DNA of 64,000 bases, taken from Alteraquisediminimonas sediminicola. Lineage in GTDB: Bacteria > Pseudomonadota > Alphaproteobacteria > Sphingomonadales > Sphingomonadaceae. The notes below the pieces were generated by a model. The model made no database searches. It was not told where the DNA came from and saw nothing but the letters and a program-made list of their open reading frames with translations. This document shows, one piece after another, positions 29,744 to 38,425 of this stretch; position 1 is the first letter of the stretch; every line of letters starts with the position of its first letter. The DNA lies in NCBI RefSeq assembly GCF_019740335.1, contig NZ_JAHXZS010000007.1:99676-163675 (forward strand), written 5' to 3'. The translations under genes were made by a program, and so were the position numbers.

Positions 29744-31150
29744 TCAATCGCCCGCAAGGATGCGGTCGACCAATTGCTTCACCGTCGGGACATAGCCATT
29801 CGAATAAAATGGGTCGGTCTTGAAGTTGAAGGCGGCATGGCCAGCGAACATCAGATTGTCTTCGACATCGCCGCCATGGGCAATGTCCTGCAAGGTTTTC
29901 TGAATGCAGAAAGAGCGCGGATCGGCGAGATAGCCGGTGGTGTAATCATCATGGTCCTTCCATGATGAAAACGCGCAATGCGACAGGCAACCCATGCAAT
30001 CGGTCTGATCCTTGCGGATCACATCACGCTCGGCCACCGACACGAAAATCAGAGTATTGTCCGGGGTTTTCAATGCCTCGGTAAAGCCTTGCGCCACCCA
30101 GCCGCGCGCGCGTTCGAGGTCATGCTCGGTCACCCAGAAATTCTTTTTGTTCTTCACCCCGACATCGAGCTGGCTCTGATGATCGCCCGCATGCTCGCCC
30201 GAATAAGGAATCTGCCGCTCGGACCGGCCTTCAAGGCTGCGCAAGAAGCGCGTGCGCACGGCGGAGGAATAGAAACCGGTCGGCGAGAAACGGTGCAGCA
30301 GCACATCGCCTTCTTCCAACTGGGTCAGGCGATCTTTCCAGCCCTGCGGAATCGGGCTTTCCTGCGTCAGCAAAGGCCGCGTGCCGAACTGGAACGCGAT
30401 CTGGCCCAGTTCCGGATTATCGATCCAGTTTTCCCAATCGCGCAGATACCAGACGCCGCCCGCCATCACGATCGGCACTTCATCCGGGATGCCGCCTTCG
30501 CGCATCACATCGCGCAACGCCTTGACGCGCGGATAGGGATCTTCCGGCTTCAGTGGATCTTCGGCGTTGGACAGGCCGTTGTGACCACCCGCCAGCCACG
30601 GATCTTCATAGACCACCGCGCCCAGAAATTCGGCTGCCTTGGAATAAGACCGTTTCCACAAGGCGCGGAAGGCGCGGCCCGATGAAATGATCGGCAGATA
30701 TTGCACGCCGAATTCCGCCGCGATTTCCGACAATTTATACGGCATGCCCGCGCCGCACGTGACACCCGCGACGAGATCCTTGGTTTCCGCGAGAATGCCG
30801 CGCAGAATTTCCTGTGCGCCGCCCATTTCCCACAGCACGTTGATATTGATCGCGCCCTTGCCGCCCGCAATCTCATGCGCGCGACGGACCTGATCGATCC
30901 CGCCCTGAATACCGTAGCGAATCAGTTCCTGATGCCGTTCCTTGCGGGTCATCGCATGATAGACCTGCGGAATGATCTTGCCTTCCGGATCGAAACTATC
31001 CGCATTCACCGCAGAAACCGTACCGATACCGCCAGCAGCAGCCCAAGCGCCCGAGCTGGAATGATTAGAAACAGCAACACCTTTGCCGCCTTCAATCAGC
31101 GGCCAAACTTCACGACCGGCATAGCGGATCGGCTTCAAACCCTTGAACAT
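29744..31150 (-). CDS. NAD(P)H-dependent flavin oxidoreductase, nitronate monooxygenase-like
   Basis: 468 residues from the ATG at 31150 (MFKGLKPIRYAGREVWPLIEGGKG), with AAGGGG upstream. TIM-barrel FMN features include AVSNHSSSGAWAAAGGIG, GVTCGAGMPYKL, VVYEDPWLAGGHNG (an A-G-G-H motif), VPIVMAGGVWY and IAFQFGTRPL. The C-terminal part adds a Cys cluster, DCMGCLSHCAFS, which ordinary nitronate monooxygenases lack; such longer proteins are common in sphingomonads. Likely an oxidoreductase of unknown substrate. Its leader contains a strong hairpin with T tract (31245-31292). Confidence 0.82.
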   Translation of the reverse strand: MFKGLKPIRYAGREVWPLIEGGKGVAVSNHSSSGAWAAAGGIGTVSAVNADSFDPEGKIIPQVYHAMTRKERHQELIRYGIQGGIDQVRRAHEIAGGKGAININVLWEMGGAQEILRGILAETKDLVAGVTCGAGMPYKLSEIAAEFGVQYLPIISSGRAFRALWKRSYSKAAEFLGAVVYEDPWLAGGHNGLSNAEDPLKPEDPYPRVKALRDVMREGGIPDEVPIVMAGGVWYLRDWENWIDNPELGQIAFQFGTRPLLTQESPIPQGWKDRLTQLEEGDVLLHRFSPTGFYSSAVRTRFLRSLEGRSERQIPYSGEHAGDHQSQLDVGVKNKKNFWVTEHDLERARGWVAQGFTEALKTPDNTLIFVSVAERDVIRKDQTDCMGCLSHCAFSSWKDHDDYTTGYLADPRSFCIQKTLQDIAHGGDVEDNLMFAGHAAFNFKTDPFYSNGYVPTVKQLVDRILAGD

Positions 31151-31244
31151 CAGCACCCCTTGCGGACCGGACCGGACCAAATTTCGCGCATCCTATAGCA
31201 GCGATTCCGGGAAATGCTCTTTTTTTTACATGATGTGGAGTGCC

Positions 31245-31292
31245 AAAAAAAGCAAAACGCCCGGATTGTCGTCGAAACGAGCAATCCGGGCG
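31245..31292 (-). terminator. strong hairpin with T tract in the leader of the flavin oxidoreductase gene
   Basis: On the minus strand CGCCCGGATTG (31292-31282) pairs perfectly with CAATCCGGGCG (31268-31258) around a 13-nt loop, followed by TTTTGC and seven T. It lies about 100 nt before the start codon at 31150, so it either ends a small minus-strand RNA or attenuates the gene. Confidence 0.7.
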
Positions 31293-31345
31293 CCTGCGTG
31301 ACGAAAAATCGCCAACCCCCTAAACGTCATCCGCGCTCTGCAGTT

Positions 31346-31364
31346 GCCGGTTATCCGGCTTTTT
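31346..31364 (+). terminator. short hairpin with T tract, plus strand
   Basis: GCCGG-TTAT-CCGGC followed by five T. The stem is short but GC-only. No plus-strand gene precedes it, so if active it would end a small RNA begun within this intergenic region. Confidence 0.4.
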
Positions 31365-31656
31365 CCTGCGGCGGCGTATATGACGCCTCCCCGAACCATG
31401 GCCATTGTGATGAATTAGATTCTTTGGACCCGATCGGTGAAAGACGGTCTAGATCACCGACCGGGGACTTGTCATCCACCCATCAACACAGGCGTGCGGT
31501 TTTGTCTTAACATGTGATGAATTCGCAACAGGTGCCGATTCACCGTGACATGAGATGGCGCAGGCGGCCCGTTGGCAAAACAGCTTTCCCTTTGGCGGCA
31601 ATTCGCTCTAATAGCCGATAATCACCGTTTGAACCTGTAGGAATTGCTCCACCGTT

Positions 31657-32973
31657 ATGCGCCTTTCACGCTTTTTCCTGCCCGTCGCCAAAGAAGCCCC
31701 TGCCGACGCCCAGATCATCAGCCATAAGCTCATGCTCCGCGCCGGGCTGGTGCGGCAGACCGCCGCTGGCATTTACGCCTGGCTCCCGCTGGGTCTTCGT
31801 GTCCTGCGTAAGATCGAACAGATCGTGCGCGAGGAACAGGATCGCGCGGGCGCGGTCGAATTGCTGATGCCGACGATCCAGTCTGCCGATCTCTGGCGGC
31901 AATCGGGTCGTTACGACGATTATGGCGCGGAAATGCTGCGTATCAAGGATCGGCACGACCGTGAAATGCTGTTCGGCCCGACGGCGGAAGAGGTGATCAC
32001 CTCGATCTTCGCCGCCTCGGCCAAAAGCTATCGCGACCTGCCGCGCACGCTTTATAACATTCAGTGGAAATTCCGCGACGAAGTCCGCCCCCGGTTCGGC
32101 GTGATGCGCGGGCGCGAATTCCTGATGAAGGATGCCTATAGCTTCGATCTTGACGAAGCCGGGGCCCGCCACAGCTATAACCGCATGTTCGTCGCCTATT
32201 TGCGGACCTATCGCCGCATGGGCCTGCGCGCCATTCCGATGCAGGCCGACACCGGCCCGATCGGCGGCGACCTTTCCCATGAATTCATCGTCCTCGCCCC
32301 GACCGGCGAGAGCGAAGTCTTCTATCACCGCAATTGGGAACAGGACCGCGACCTCAACGTCAATCCGGACGATGCCGATGCGTTGCAGGCATTCGTCACC
32401 GGCCTGACCGATGATTATGCCGCGACCGATGAAAAGCGCGACGAGGCCCGCGAGGCCGCAGGCGGCGATGCGATCCAGCAATCGCGCGGGATCGAAGTCG
32501 GCCATATCTTCTATTTCGGCACCAAATATTCCAAGGCCATGGGCATGAGCGTCCAAGGCCCGGATGGCAATGCGATTATCCCGCAAATGGGCAGCTATGG
32601 CATCGGCGTATCCCGCCTGATGGGCGCGATCATCGAAGCCAGCCATGACGACAATGGCATTATCTGGCCGGAATCGGTCGCGCCTTATCGCATCGGCCTC
32701 ATCAACATGCGGGTCGATGATGCCAATTGCACCGCCGCCAGCGACGCCCTGTACGAACGCCTGACGGCGGCGGGCGTCGAAGTGCTGTACGACGATCGCG
32801 ACGAACGCGGCGGCGCGAAATTCGCCCAGATGGATGTGATCGGCCTGCCTTGGCAGGTCGTGATCGGCCCCAAGGGTCTCGAAAAGGGCGTGGTCGAACT
32901 GAAGAACCGCGCCACCGGCGAGAAGCAGGAGCTTTCCGCTGATGACCTGTTCAACAAGATGACCGCTAAATGA
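31657..32973 (+). CDS. proS: prolyl-tRNA synthetase, short form
   Basis: 438 residues. Class II motifs are clear: [14 protein letters not shown] near the N-terminus, [21 protein letters not shown] (motif 2), and [14 protein letters not shown] (motif 3). The insertion editing domain of E. coli ProRS (572 aa) is absent, as in most alphaproteobacterial enzymes, and the C-terminal anticodon domain ([13 protein letters not shown].. onwards) is present. It charges tRNA-Pro. The stop overlaps the lolC-type start by ATGA; proS-lolC pairing is common in alphaproteobacteria. Confidence 0.95.
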   Translation: MRLSRFFLPVAKEAPADAQIISHKLMLRAGLVRQTAAGIYAWLPLGLRVLRKIEQIVREEQDRAGAVELLMPTIQSADLWRQSGRYDDYGAEMLRIKDRHDREMLFGPTAEEVITSIFAASAKSYRDLPRTLYNIQWKFRDEVRPRFGVMRGREFLMKDAYSFDLDEAGARHSYNRMFVAYLRTYRRMGLRAIPMQADTGPIGGDLSHEFIVLAPTGESEVFYHRNWEQDRDLNVNPDDADALQAFVTGLTDDYAATDEKRDEAREAAGGDAIQQSRGIEVGHIFYFGTKYSKAMGMSVQGPDGNAIIPQMGSYGIGVSRLMGAIIEASHDDNGIIWPESVAPYRIGLINMRVDDANCTAASDALYERLTAAGVEVLYDDRDERGGAKFAQMDVIGLPWQVVIGPKGLEKGVVELKNRATGEKQELSADDLFNKMTAK

Positions 32974-34223
32974 GGCTGCTCTCCGCCCATGAATGGATGA
33001 TTGCCAAACGCTATCTCCTTCCCGGGCGGGGCGAGGCCTTTATCGCTATTGTCGCCTCGATTAGCCTTGTCGCCGTGGCGCTGGGCGTGGCCGCGCTCAT
33101 CATCGTGATGAGCGTGATGAACGGCTTTCGCGCGGAACTGTTCGACAAGATCGTGGGGCTGAATGGCCATGCCGTGGTGCAGGGCTATGACGGGCGGCTC
33201 GATAATTGGCGGGCGGTGCTCGCCACCGTGAAAAAGACGCCGGGCGTGACCTCGGCCACGCCATTGATCGAACAACCGTTGATGGCGAGCCTGAATGGCC
33301 GGGTCGAGGGCGTGTTGATTCGCGGCATGGACATGCACGACATCTTGTCCAACCCGACCTTGCGCCAAGGCGTGAAGGCCGGTGCGCTCAACAGCCTGCA
33401 ACCCGGCGCGGGCAAGATCGTGATCGGGTCGCGACTGGCCGAGGCGCTCGGCGCGCAGCTCGGTTCCAGCCTCAGCCTGATCTCGCCCGATGGGCAGACA
33501 ACGCCGTTCGGCACGGTGCCGCGCATCGTCAGCTACACCATCGGCGCGATCGTCGAGGTCGGCGTTTATGATTATGACAAGGCGTTCGTCATCATGCCGA
33601 TGGCGGATGCGCAGACCTTGTTGATGATGGACGACAGCGTCGGCATGATCGAACTCAACACCATCGATGCCGACAAGGTCGCCGACATCGTCGCCCCCTT
33701 GGGGCCGCAGGTCGTACGCGATGGGGTGGTGACCGATTGGCGACAGATGAACAGCCAATTGTTCGAAGCCTTGCAGGTTGAACGCGTGGCAATGTTCACC
33801 GTCTTGTCGATCATCGTGCTCGTCGCCGTGTTCAACATCCTCTCAAGCCTGATCATGCTGACCCGCGCCAAGACCCGCGACATCGCGATCCTGCGCACCA
33901 TGGGCGCCAGCCGCGAATCGATGATGCGCATTTTCATGTCGGTCGGCGTCACCATCGGCGTGCTCGGCATCGGAGCCGGGCTGGTCTTGGGTTTTGTCTT
34001 TCTCGCCTTCCGCCAATCGATTGTGCGCGGCGTGCAATTGCTCACCGGGCAGAATTTATGGGACCCATCGATCCGCTTTTTGACCGAATTGCCGTCGCGG
34101 ACCGATCCGTTTGAAGTGCTGGCGATTGTCGTGCTGACCTTGGTGCTGACGTTCCTCGCCACACTCTACCCGGCGTGGAAAGCGGCAAAGACCGATCCGG
34201 TGCAGGTGCTGCGCTACGAATAA
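32970..34223 (+). CDS. lolC: lipoprotein-releasing ABC transporter permease (LolC/E family)
   Basis: 417 residues. It begins [29 protein letters not shown], the typical LolC/E opening before span 1 ([21 protein letters not shown]). A large periplasmic domain follows, then three spans near the C-terminus with the ILRTMGAS coupling segment and the end [13 protein letters not shown]. It extracts lipoproteins from the inner membrane for LolA. The ATPase gene lolD usually follows directly but is missing here; the next gene begins 109 nt later and is unrelated. Assignment to LolC rather than LolE is by convention. Confidence 0.9.
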   Translation: MRLLSAHEWMIAKRYLLPGRGEAFIAIVASISLVAVALGVAALIIVMSVMNGFRAELFDKIVGLNGHAVVQGYDGRLDNWRAVLATVKKTPGVTSATPLIEQPLMASLNGRVEGVLIRGMDMHDILSNPTLRQGVKAGALNSLQPGAGKIVIGSRLAEALGAQLGSSLSLISPDGQTTPFGTVPRIVSYTIGAIVEVGVYDYDKAFVIMPMADAQTLLMMDDSVGMIELNTIDADKVADIVAPLGPQVVRDGVVTDWRQMNSQLFEALQVERVAMFTVLSIIVLVAVFNILSSLIMLTRAKTRDIAILRTMGASRESMMRIFMSVGVTIGVLGIGAGLVLGFVFLAFRQSIVRGVQLLTGQNLWDPSIRFLTELPSRTDPFEVLAIVVLTLVLTFLATLYPAWKAAKTDPVQVLRYE

Positions 34224-34332
34224 ACTTTCATGAATAGTGCCAAATTGCTGCATTTTTTCTCTTGTGCGGTGCAGCATCATGTCGCAACCTCCTCCTCAAG
34301 GCTGACTATCCACTTGATTCGAGGAGAGGCGA

Positions 34333-35799
34333 TTGACCGACTTGGCGTTCGACGAGATGCATGGCTTTACCGGCCAGGAGCCCCGCCCATCCTATCGCGC
34401 GATTGCCGACTGGTTGCACCGAACCGATCACGCCGATCTGGCCAGCCAGCAACAGGCCGCCGAAACGATCTTCCGCAAATTGGGCATCACCTTTGCTGTG
34501 TATGGCGATGAAGATGCGGAAGAACGCATCATCCCCTTCGACATCGTGCCGCGCGTGCTCGCGGCCAAGGAATGGGGTCGGCTGGAAGAAGGGCTGATCC
34601 AGCGCGTCACCGCGATCAACGCCTTTCTCACCGATATTTACGGCAAGCGCGAAATCCTCAAGGCCGGCATTTTGCCGCCCGAACTGATCCTCGCCAACCC
34701 GCAATTCCGGCTCGCCATGACGACGATCCGCCCGCCCCATGATGTCTGGGCGCATATTTGCGGGATCGACATGGTCCGCACCGGGCCGGATGAATTCTTC
34801 GTGCTGGAGGACAACGCCCGCACCCCGTCCGGCGTGTCCTATATGCTGGAAAATCGCGAGGCGATGCAGCGGCTGTTCCCCGATCTGGTTGCCGACCATC
34901 GCGTGCGGTCGGTCGAAAGCTATCCCGATATGCTGCTGGCGATGATGCGCTCGGTCGCGCCCAAGGGTTCGGGCGATGATCCCTGTTGCGCGATCCTGAC
35001 GCCCGGCCAATTCAATTCCGCCTTTTACGAACATAGCTTCCTTGCCGATCGCATCGGGGTCGAATTGGTCGAGGGCAATGATTTGCAGGTCGTCGACCGT
35101 AAATTATTCATGCGGACGACCGAGGGGATGAAGCGAATCGACGTGCTTTATCGCCGGGTCGATGATGACTTCCTCGATCCATTGATGTTCCGCCCGGATT
35201 CGATTCTGGGCGTGCCGGGGCTGATGGATGCCTATGCGGCGGGCAATATCACCATCGTCAATGCGCCCGGCACCGGCATCGCGGATGACAAGGCGATCTA
35301 TAGCTATATGCCGGAAATCGTCCGTTTCTACACCGGCAAGGATGCGATCCTGCCGAATGTCCACACCTATCGCTGCCGCGAGGCCGATGATCTTGGCTAT
35401 GTCCTCGATCATCTGTCCGAACTGGTGGTGAAGCTGGTGGATGGTTCCGGCGGCTATGGCATGCTGGTCGGCCCGCGTTCGACCAAGGCCGAAATCGAGG
35501 CCTTTCGCGCCCAGATCATCGCCACCCCGCAACGCTATATCGCCCAGCCGACCTTGGCGCTCTCCACTTGCCCGACCTTGGTGGAAGAGGGCATCGCCCC
35601 GCGCCATGTCGATCTGCGCCCGTTCGTCCTGACCGGCAGCAAAGGCACCAAGATCGTGCCGGGCGGATTGACCCGCGTCGCGCTGCAACAAGGCTCGCTC
35701 GTCGTCAATTCCAGCCAGGGCGGCGGCACCAAGGATACATGGGTGCTGGCCGATGACGAACCGACTGTGCCCACTACCCCCCATGGAAAGGAGGCATGA
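34333..35799 (+). CDS. circularly permuted ATP-grasp protein (type 2)
   Basis: 488 residues from a TTG at 34333 with AGGAG close upstream. Family segments include ERIIPFDIVPRVLAAKEW, GLIQRVTAINAFL, DEFFVLEDNARTPSGVSYML (acidic ATP-grasp residues with Asn), VDGSGGYGMLVGP (the glycine loop, displaced by permutation) and GGLTRVAL.. near the end. Such proteins are predicted amide/peptide-bond-forming ligases. First gene of the four-gene set with alpha-E, transglutaminase and Anbu; it runs into the alpha-E gene by a 4-nt overlap with its first ATG. Confidence 0.92.
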   Translation: MTDLAFDEMHGFTGQEPRPSYRAIADWLHRTDHADLASQQQAAETIFRKLGITFAVYGDEDAEERIIPFDIVPRVLAAKEWGRLEEGLIQRVTAINAFLTDIYGKREILKAGILPPELILANPQFRLAMTTIRPPHDVWAHICGIDMVRTGPDEFFVLEDNARTPSGVSYMLENREAMQRLFPDLVADHRVRSVESYPDMLLAMMRSVAPKGSGDDPCCAILTPGQFNSAFYEHSFLADRIGVELVEGNDLQVVDRKLFMRTTEGMKRIDVLYRRVDDDFLDPLMFRPDSILGVPGLMDAYAAGNITIVNAPGTGIADDKAIYSYMPEIVRFYTGKDAILPNVHTYRCREADDLGYVLDHLSELVVKLVDGSGGYGMLVGPRSTKAEIEAFRAQIIATPQRYIAQPTLALSTCPTLVEEGIAPRHVDLRPFVLTGSKGTKIVPGGLTRVALQQGSLVVNSSQGGGTKDTWVLADDEPTVPTTPHGKEA

Positions 35800-35801
35800 A
35801 C

Positions 35802-36734
35802 ATGCTGTCACGCACGGCATCCAGCCTCTATTGGATCGGTCGCCACATTGAACGCGCGGATTTTGTCGCCCGGTTGATCGAGGCCGCGCTTCAGTTCGAA
35901 CTTTTGCCACAGGCGCGGGGCGGCGATGATTGGGGCAGTGCCGTTTCGTCCTCCGGCGCGATGGATCGCTTTGCCACCAGTGGTCAGGTCATCAACCGGA
36001 CCAATGTCATTGCCTTTCTCGCATTTGATCAGGACAATCCCGGTTCGATCATGTCCTGCATGGAACTGGCCCGCAATGATGCCCGCGCCATCCGCACGGC
36101 CATCACACGGGAATGCTTTGAAACGCTGAACGAGGCGCATCTGGCGATGAAGACCCATGTCCGCCGGGGCAAGACCGGTGATATTCAGGGCTTTATCGAT
36201 TGGATCAAGACCGTCACGCGCGGGTTTGAAGGCGCGATGCATCGCACGATGCTGCGTAATGATTCGCTCTGGTTCCTGCGGCTGGGCAGCGCCATCGAAC
36301 GCGCCGACAACACCGCGCGCCTGCTCGATGTCAAATATCACTGCCTCCTGCCGCAGGGCGAAGAAGTGGGCGGCACCCATGATCAGGCGCAATGGACGGC
36401 CTTGCTCCGCAGCGTTTCAGCCGTCACGGCCTATCGCTGGATCTATCGCGATGGGTTGAAGCCATGGCTGGTCGCGGATCTGATGATCCTGCGACGTGAA
36501 ATGCCACGCTCGCTCGCGGCTTGCGTCGATGAGGCGGCGGCGATGCTCGCCTGTCTGCGCGCCGATGGTGGCCGCACCGGCGCCGCCGACCGACAGATTC
36601 GCAAGATCCAGACCAGCCTCGCCAAATTGCCGATTGATGATGTGATCAAATCCGGCCTGCATGAATTTCTGCAAGAATTTCTGGCGGACAATAATCAACT
36701 GGGCCGGGCCGTGTCCGACCAGTTCCTCTTTTAA
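35802..36734 (+). CDS. alpha-E domain protein (DUF403)
   Basis: 310 residues from the ATG at 35802; an ATG 6 nt earlier sits 1 nt from AAGGAGG, whereas this one is 7 nt away. The opening MLSRTASSLYWIGRHIERADFVARL and the later FLRLGSAIERADNTARLLDVKYH are the conserved alpha-E repeats, each with the E-R-A-D/N pattern. The fold is all-alpha and its activity is not established. It always travels with permuted ATP-grasp genes, suggesting it handles or modifies the ligase product. Confidence 0.92.
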   Translation: MLSRTASSLYWIGRHIERADFVARLIEAALQFELLPQARGGDDWGSAVSSSGAMDRFATSGQVINRTNVIAFLAFDQDNPGSIMSCMELARNDARAIRTAITRECFETLNEAHLAMKTHVRRGKTGDIQGFIDWIKTVTRGFEGAMHRTMLRNDSLWFLRLGSAIERADNTARLLDVKYHCLLPQGEEVGGTHDQAQWTALLRSVSAVTAYRWIYRDGLKPWLVADLMILRREMPRSLAACVDEAAAMLACLRADGGRTGAADRQIRKIQTSLAKLPIDDVIKSGLHEFLQEFLADNNQLGRAVSDQFLF

Positions 36735-36745
36735 AAGCCGATAAC

Positions 36746-37606
36746 ATGCGAATCCAGATCGATCATTTGACCCGCTATCACTACACATTGCCGATGCGTT
36801 CGGTGATCCAGTTGTTGCGCGTCACCCCGCAAACCAATGCCCATCAAACCGTGGTGTCATGGCACATCAACGTCGATTGCGACGCCCGCATCACGCCTTA
36901 TGTCGATGCGTTCGGCAATGCCTGTCACATCATGGCGATCGATCATTCGGTGTCGGACCTGAGCATCGAAGTCACCGGCTTGGTCGATACATGGCCGGGC
37001 AGCGCCGGAATTATCGACGCCACCGAACCTTTGCCGGAACTGGTATTTCTCCAGCCCACCCTGCTGACACAGGCGGATGAGGCGATCACCCGTTTCGCAT
37101 ATGAGGTGGCGGGCGATCCGCAGCAAAATCCGCTCGACCGCTGTCATGCATTGATGACGGCCTTGTGGCGGGAAATCAGTTTCGACACCCGCGCGACATC
37201 GACATTGACGGATGCGGCCGCCGCCTTTGCCGACCGGCGCGGCGTGTGTCAGGACCTCGCCCATATCTTCATCAGCGCGTGCCGCATTCTCAAAATCCCG
37301 GCGCGTTATGTGTCTGGCCATTTGTTGCGGCAGGATGGCGCGGAATGGCAAGAGGCGGCCCATGCCTGGGCAGAGGCCTATATTGCGGGCCTTGGCTGGG
37401 TCTCGTTCGACCCCGCCAATTGCGTCAGCGCCGACGAACATTATCTGCGCGTTGCCTGTGGGCTTGATTATCGTGATGCTGCGCCGGTATCAGGGGCGAG
37501 ATATGGCGGCGGCTTCGAAACGCTGTCGGTCGATCTTCGGGTCCGTGGGCCGGGCCTTGGTAAAATGGGACAGGGCCAAATGGGACAGGACAGCGCGAAT
37601 CAATGA
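36746..37606 (+). CDS. transglutaminase-like cysteine protease
   Basis: 286 residues. The N-terminal beta domain starts MRIQIDHLTRYHYTLPMRSV. The catalytic triad is visible: Cys in DRRGVCQDLAHIFISACR (about residue 168), His in EAAHAWAEAYI and Asp in GWVSFDPANC. The type is the cytoplasmic transglutaminase/protease fold found in this cluster. It may cut or transfer the peptide made by the ATP-grasp ligase. The stop overlaps the Anbu ATG by 4 nt. Confidence 0.93.
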   Translation: MRIQIDHLTRYHYTLPMRSVIQLLRVTPQTNAHQTVVSWHINVDCDARITPYVDAFGNACHIMAIDHSVSDLSIEVTGLVDTWPGSAGIIDATEPLPELVFLQPTLLTQADEAITRFAYEVAGDPQQNPLDRCHALMTALWREISFDTRATSTLTDAAAAFADRRGVCQDLAHIFISACRILKIPARYVSGHLLRQDGAEWQEAAHAWAEAYIAGLGWVSFDPANCVSADEHYLRVACGLDYRDAAPVSGARYGGGFETLSVDLRVRGPGLGKMGQGQMGQDSANQ

Positions 37607-38364
37607 CGTATTGCGTGGGAATGCTGATTGATGCGGGGTTGGTGATGATGGCCGACACCCGAACCAATGCGGGCATCGACAATATCTCCTGCTATCGCAA
37701 GCTCCACATTTACGATGGCGGGGACGATTGCTTCATCGCGATTGCGACTGCGGGCAATCTGTCGGTCACACAGGCCACTTTATCCAAGCTGGCCGAAGGC
37801 GTCCCCAATCCCGAAACCGGCGAAATCGACACCTTATGGACCGTCCCCAGTATTTTCAAAGCCGTGCAACTGGTCGGCAATGTGCTGCGTACCACCCGGC
37901 ATGAAACCGAACATGGGATGGAGGCCGAGGGCGTATCCTTTGGCGCGACCATGTTGTTGGGCGGTCGGGTCGGGTCGGAACCATTGCGCCTGTTCCTGAT
38001 CTACGATGCCGGCAATGCCATCGAATGCCATGCGGATACGCCCTATCTCCAGATCGGGGAGTATAAATATGGCAAGCCGATCCTCGACCGTGCGCTCGAT
38101 GTGAACACCCCGTTGAACGAGGCGGTGAAGCTTGGCCTGATTTCGTTCGATTCGACGATGCGTTCCAATCTGGCGGTGGGCCTGCCGATCGACATGGTCA
38201 CCGTGCGCGCCGACCCCGCATGCGAACCGGAATATTTCCGCATCGACCAGTCCAACGCCTATTTCAACGACCTGTCCCGGCAATGGGGGGAAAAGCTGCG
38301 TGAGGCGCAAGCCGCCATCCCGCGCCCGCCGTTCATCAAGCACAAGGCGCCGGTGATCGTATAA
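37603..38364 (+). CDS. Anbu: proteasome-type (HslV-like) protease
   Basis: 253 residues. The mature enzyme would begin with Thr2 (MTYCVGMLIDAGLVMMADTRTNAG), the N-terminal nucleophile fold with the conserved Asp and, later, Lys (YRKLHIY). Length, the extended C-terminus and gene context match Anbu ('ancestral beta subunit') rather than HslV, which is about 175 aa and paired with HslU. No ATPase gene is adjacent. Known Anbu proteins form open rings or helices, with unclear substrates. Last gene of the four-gene set. Confidence 0.93.
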   Translation: MTYCVGMLIDAGLVMMADTRTNAGIDNISCYRKLHIYDGGDDCFIAIATAGNLSVTQATLSKLAEGVPNPETGEIDTLWTVPSIFKAVQLVGNVLRTTRHETEHGMEAEGVSFGATMLLGGRVGSEPLRLFLIYDAGNAIECHADTPYLQIGEYKYGKPILDRALDVNTPLNEAVKLGLISFDSTMRSNLAVGLPIDMVTVRADPACEPEYFRIDQSNAYFNDLSRQWGEKLREAQAAIPRPPFIKHKAPVIV

Positions 38365-38425
38365 GGCCGCGTCTTTTTTACCCGACATTTTTGACGTTGA
38401 GGCATGAACGTCCTAAGTCTCGATC

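Larger units (their letters stand above)
31151..31656. other. 506-bp divergent intergenic region with several inverted repeats
   Basis: No coding frame is convincing. Inverted repeats are dense: 31258-31292 (11 bp), 31346-31359 (5 bp), 31367-31386 area (GGCGT/ACGCC), and 31429-31465 (12-bp arms, one mismatch). It separates the nitronate-monooxygenase-like gene (minus) from proS (plus) and must hold both promoters. Possible untranslated RNA or leader control; I did not recognise a known RNA family. Confidence 0.6.

Noticed and set aside
31201..31656. 6S RNA, tmRNA, RNase P RNA or a T-box upstream of proS
   Set aside because: Several hairpins exist, but I could not match the conserved core sequences of any of these RNAs, and T-boxes are not expected in this group.
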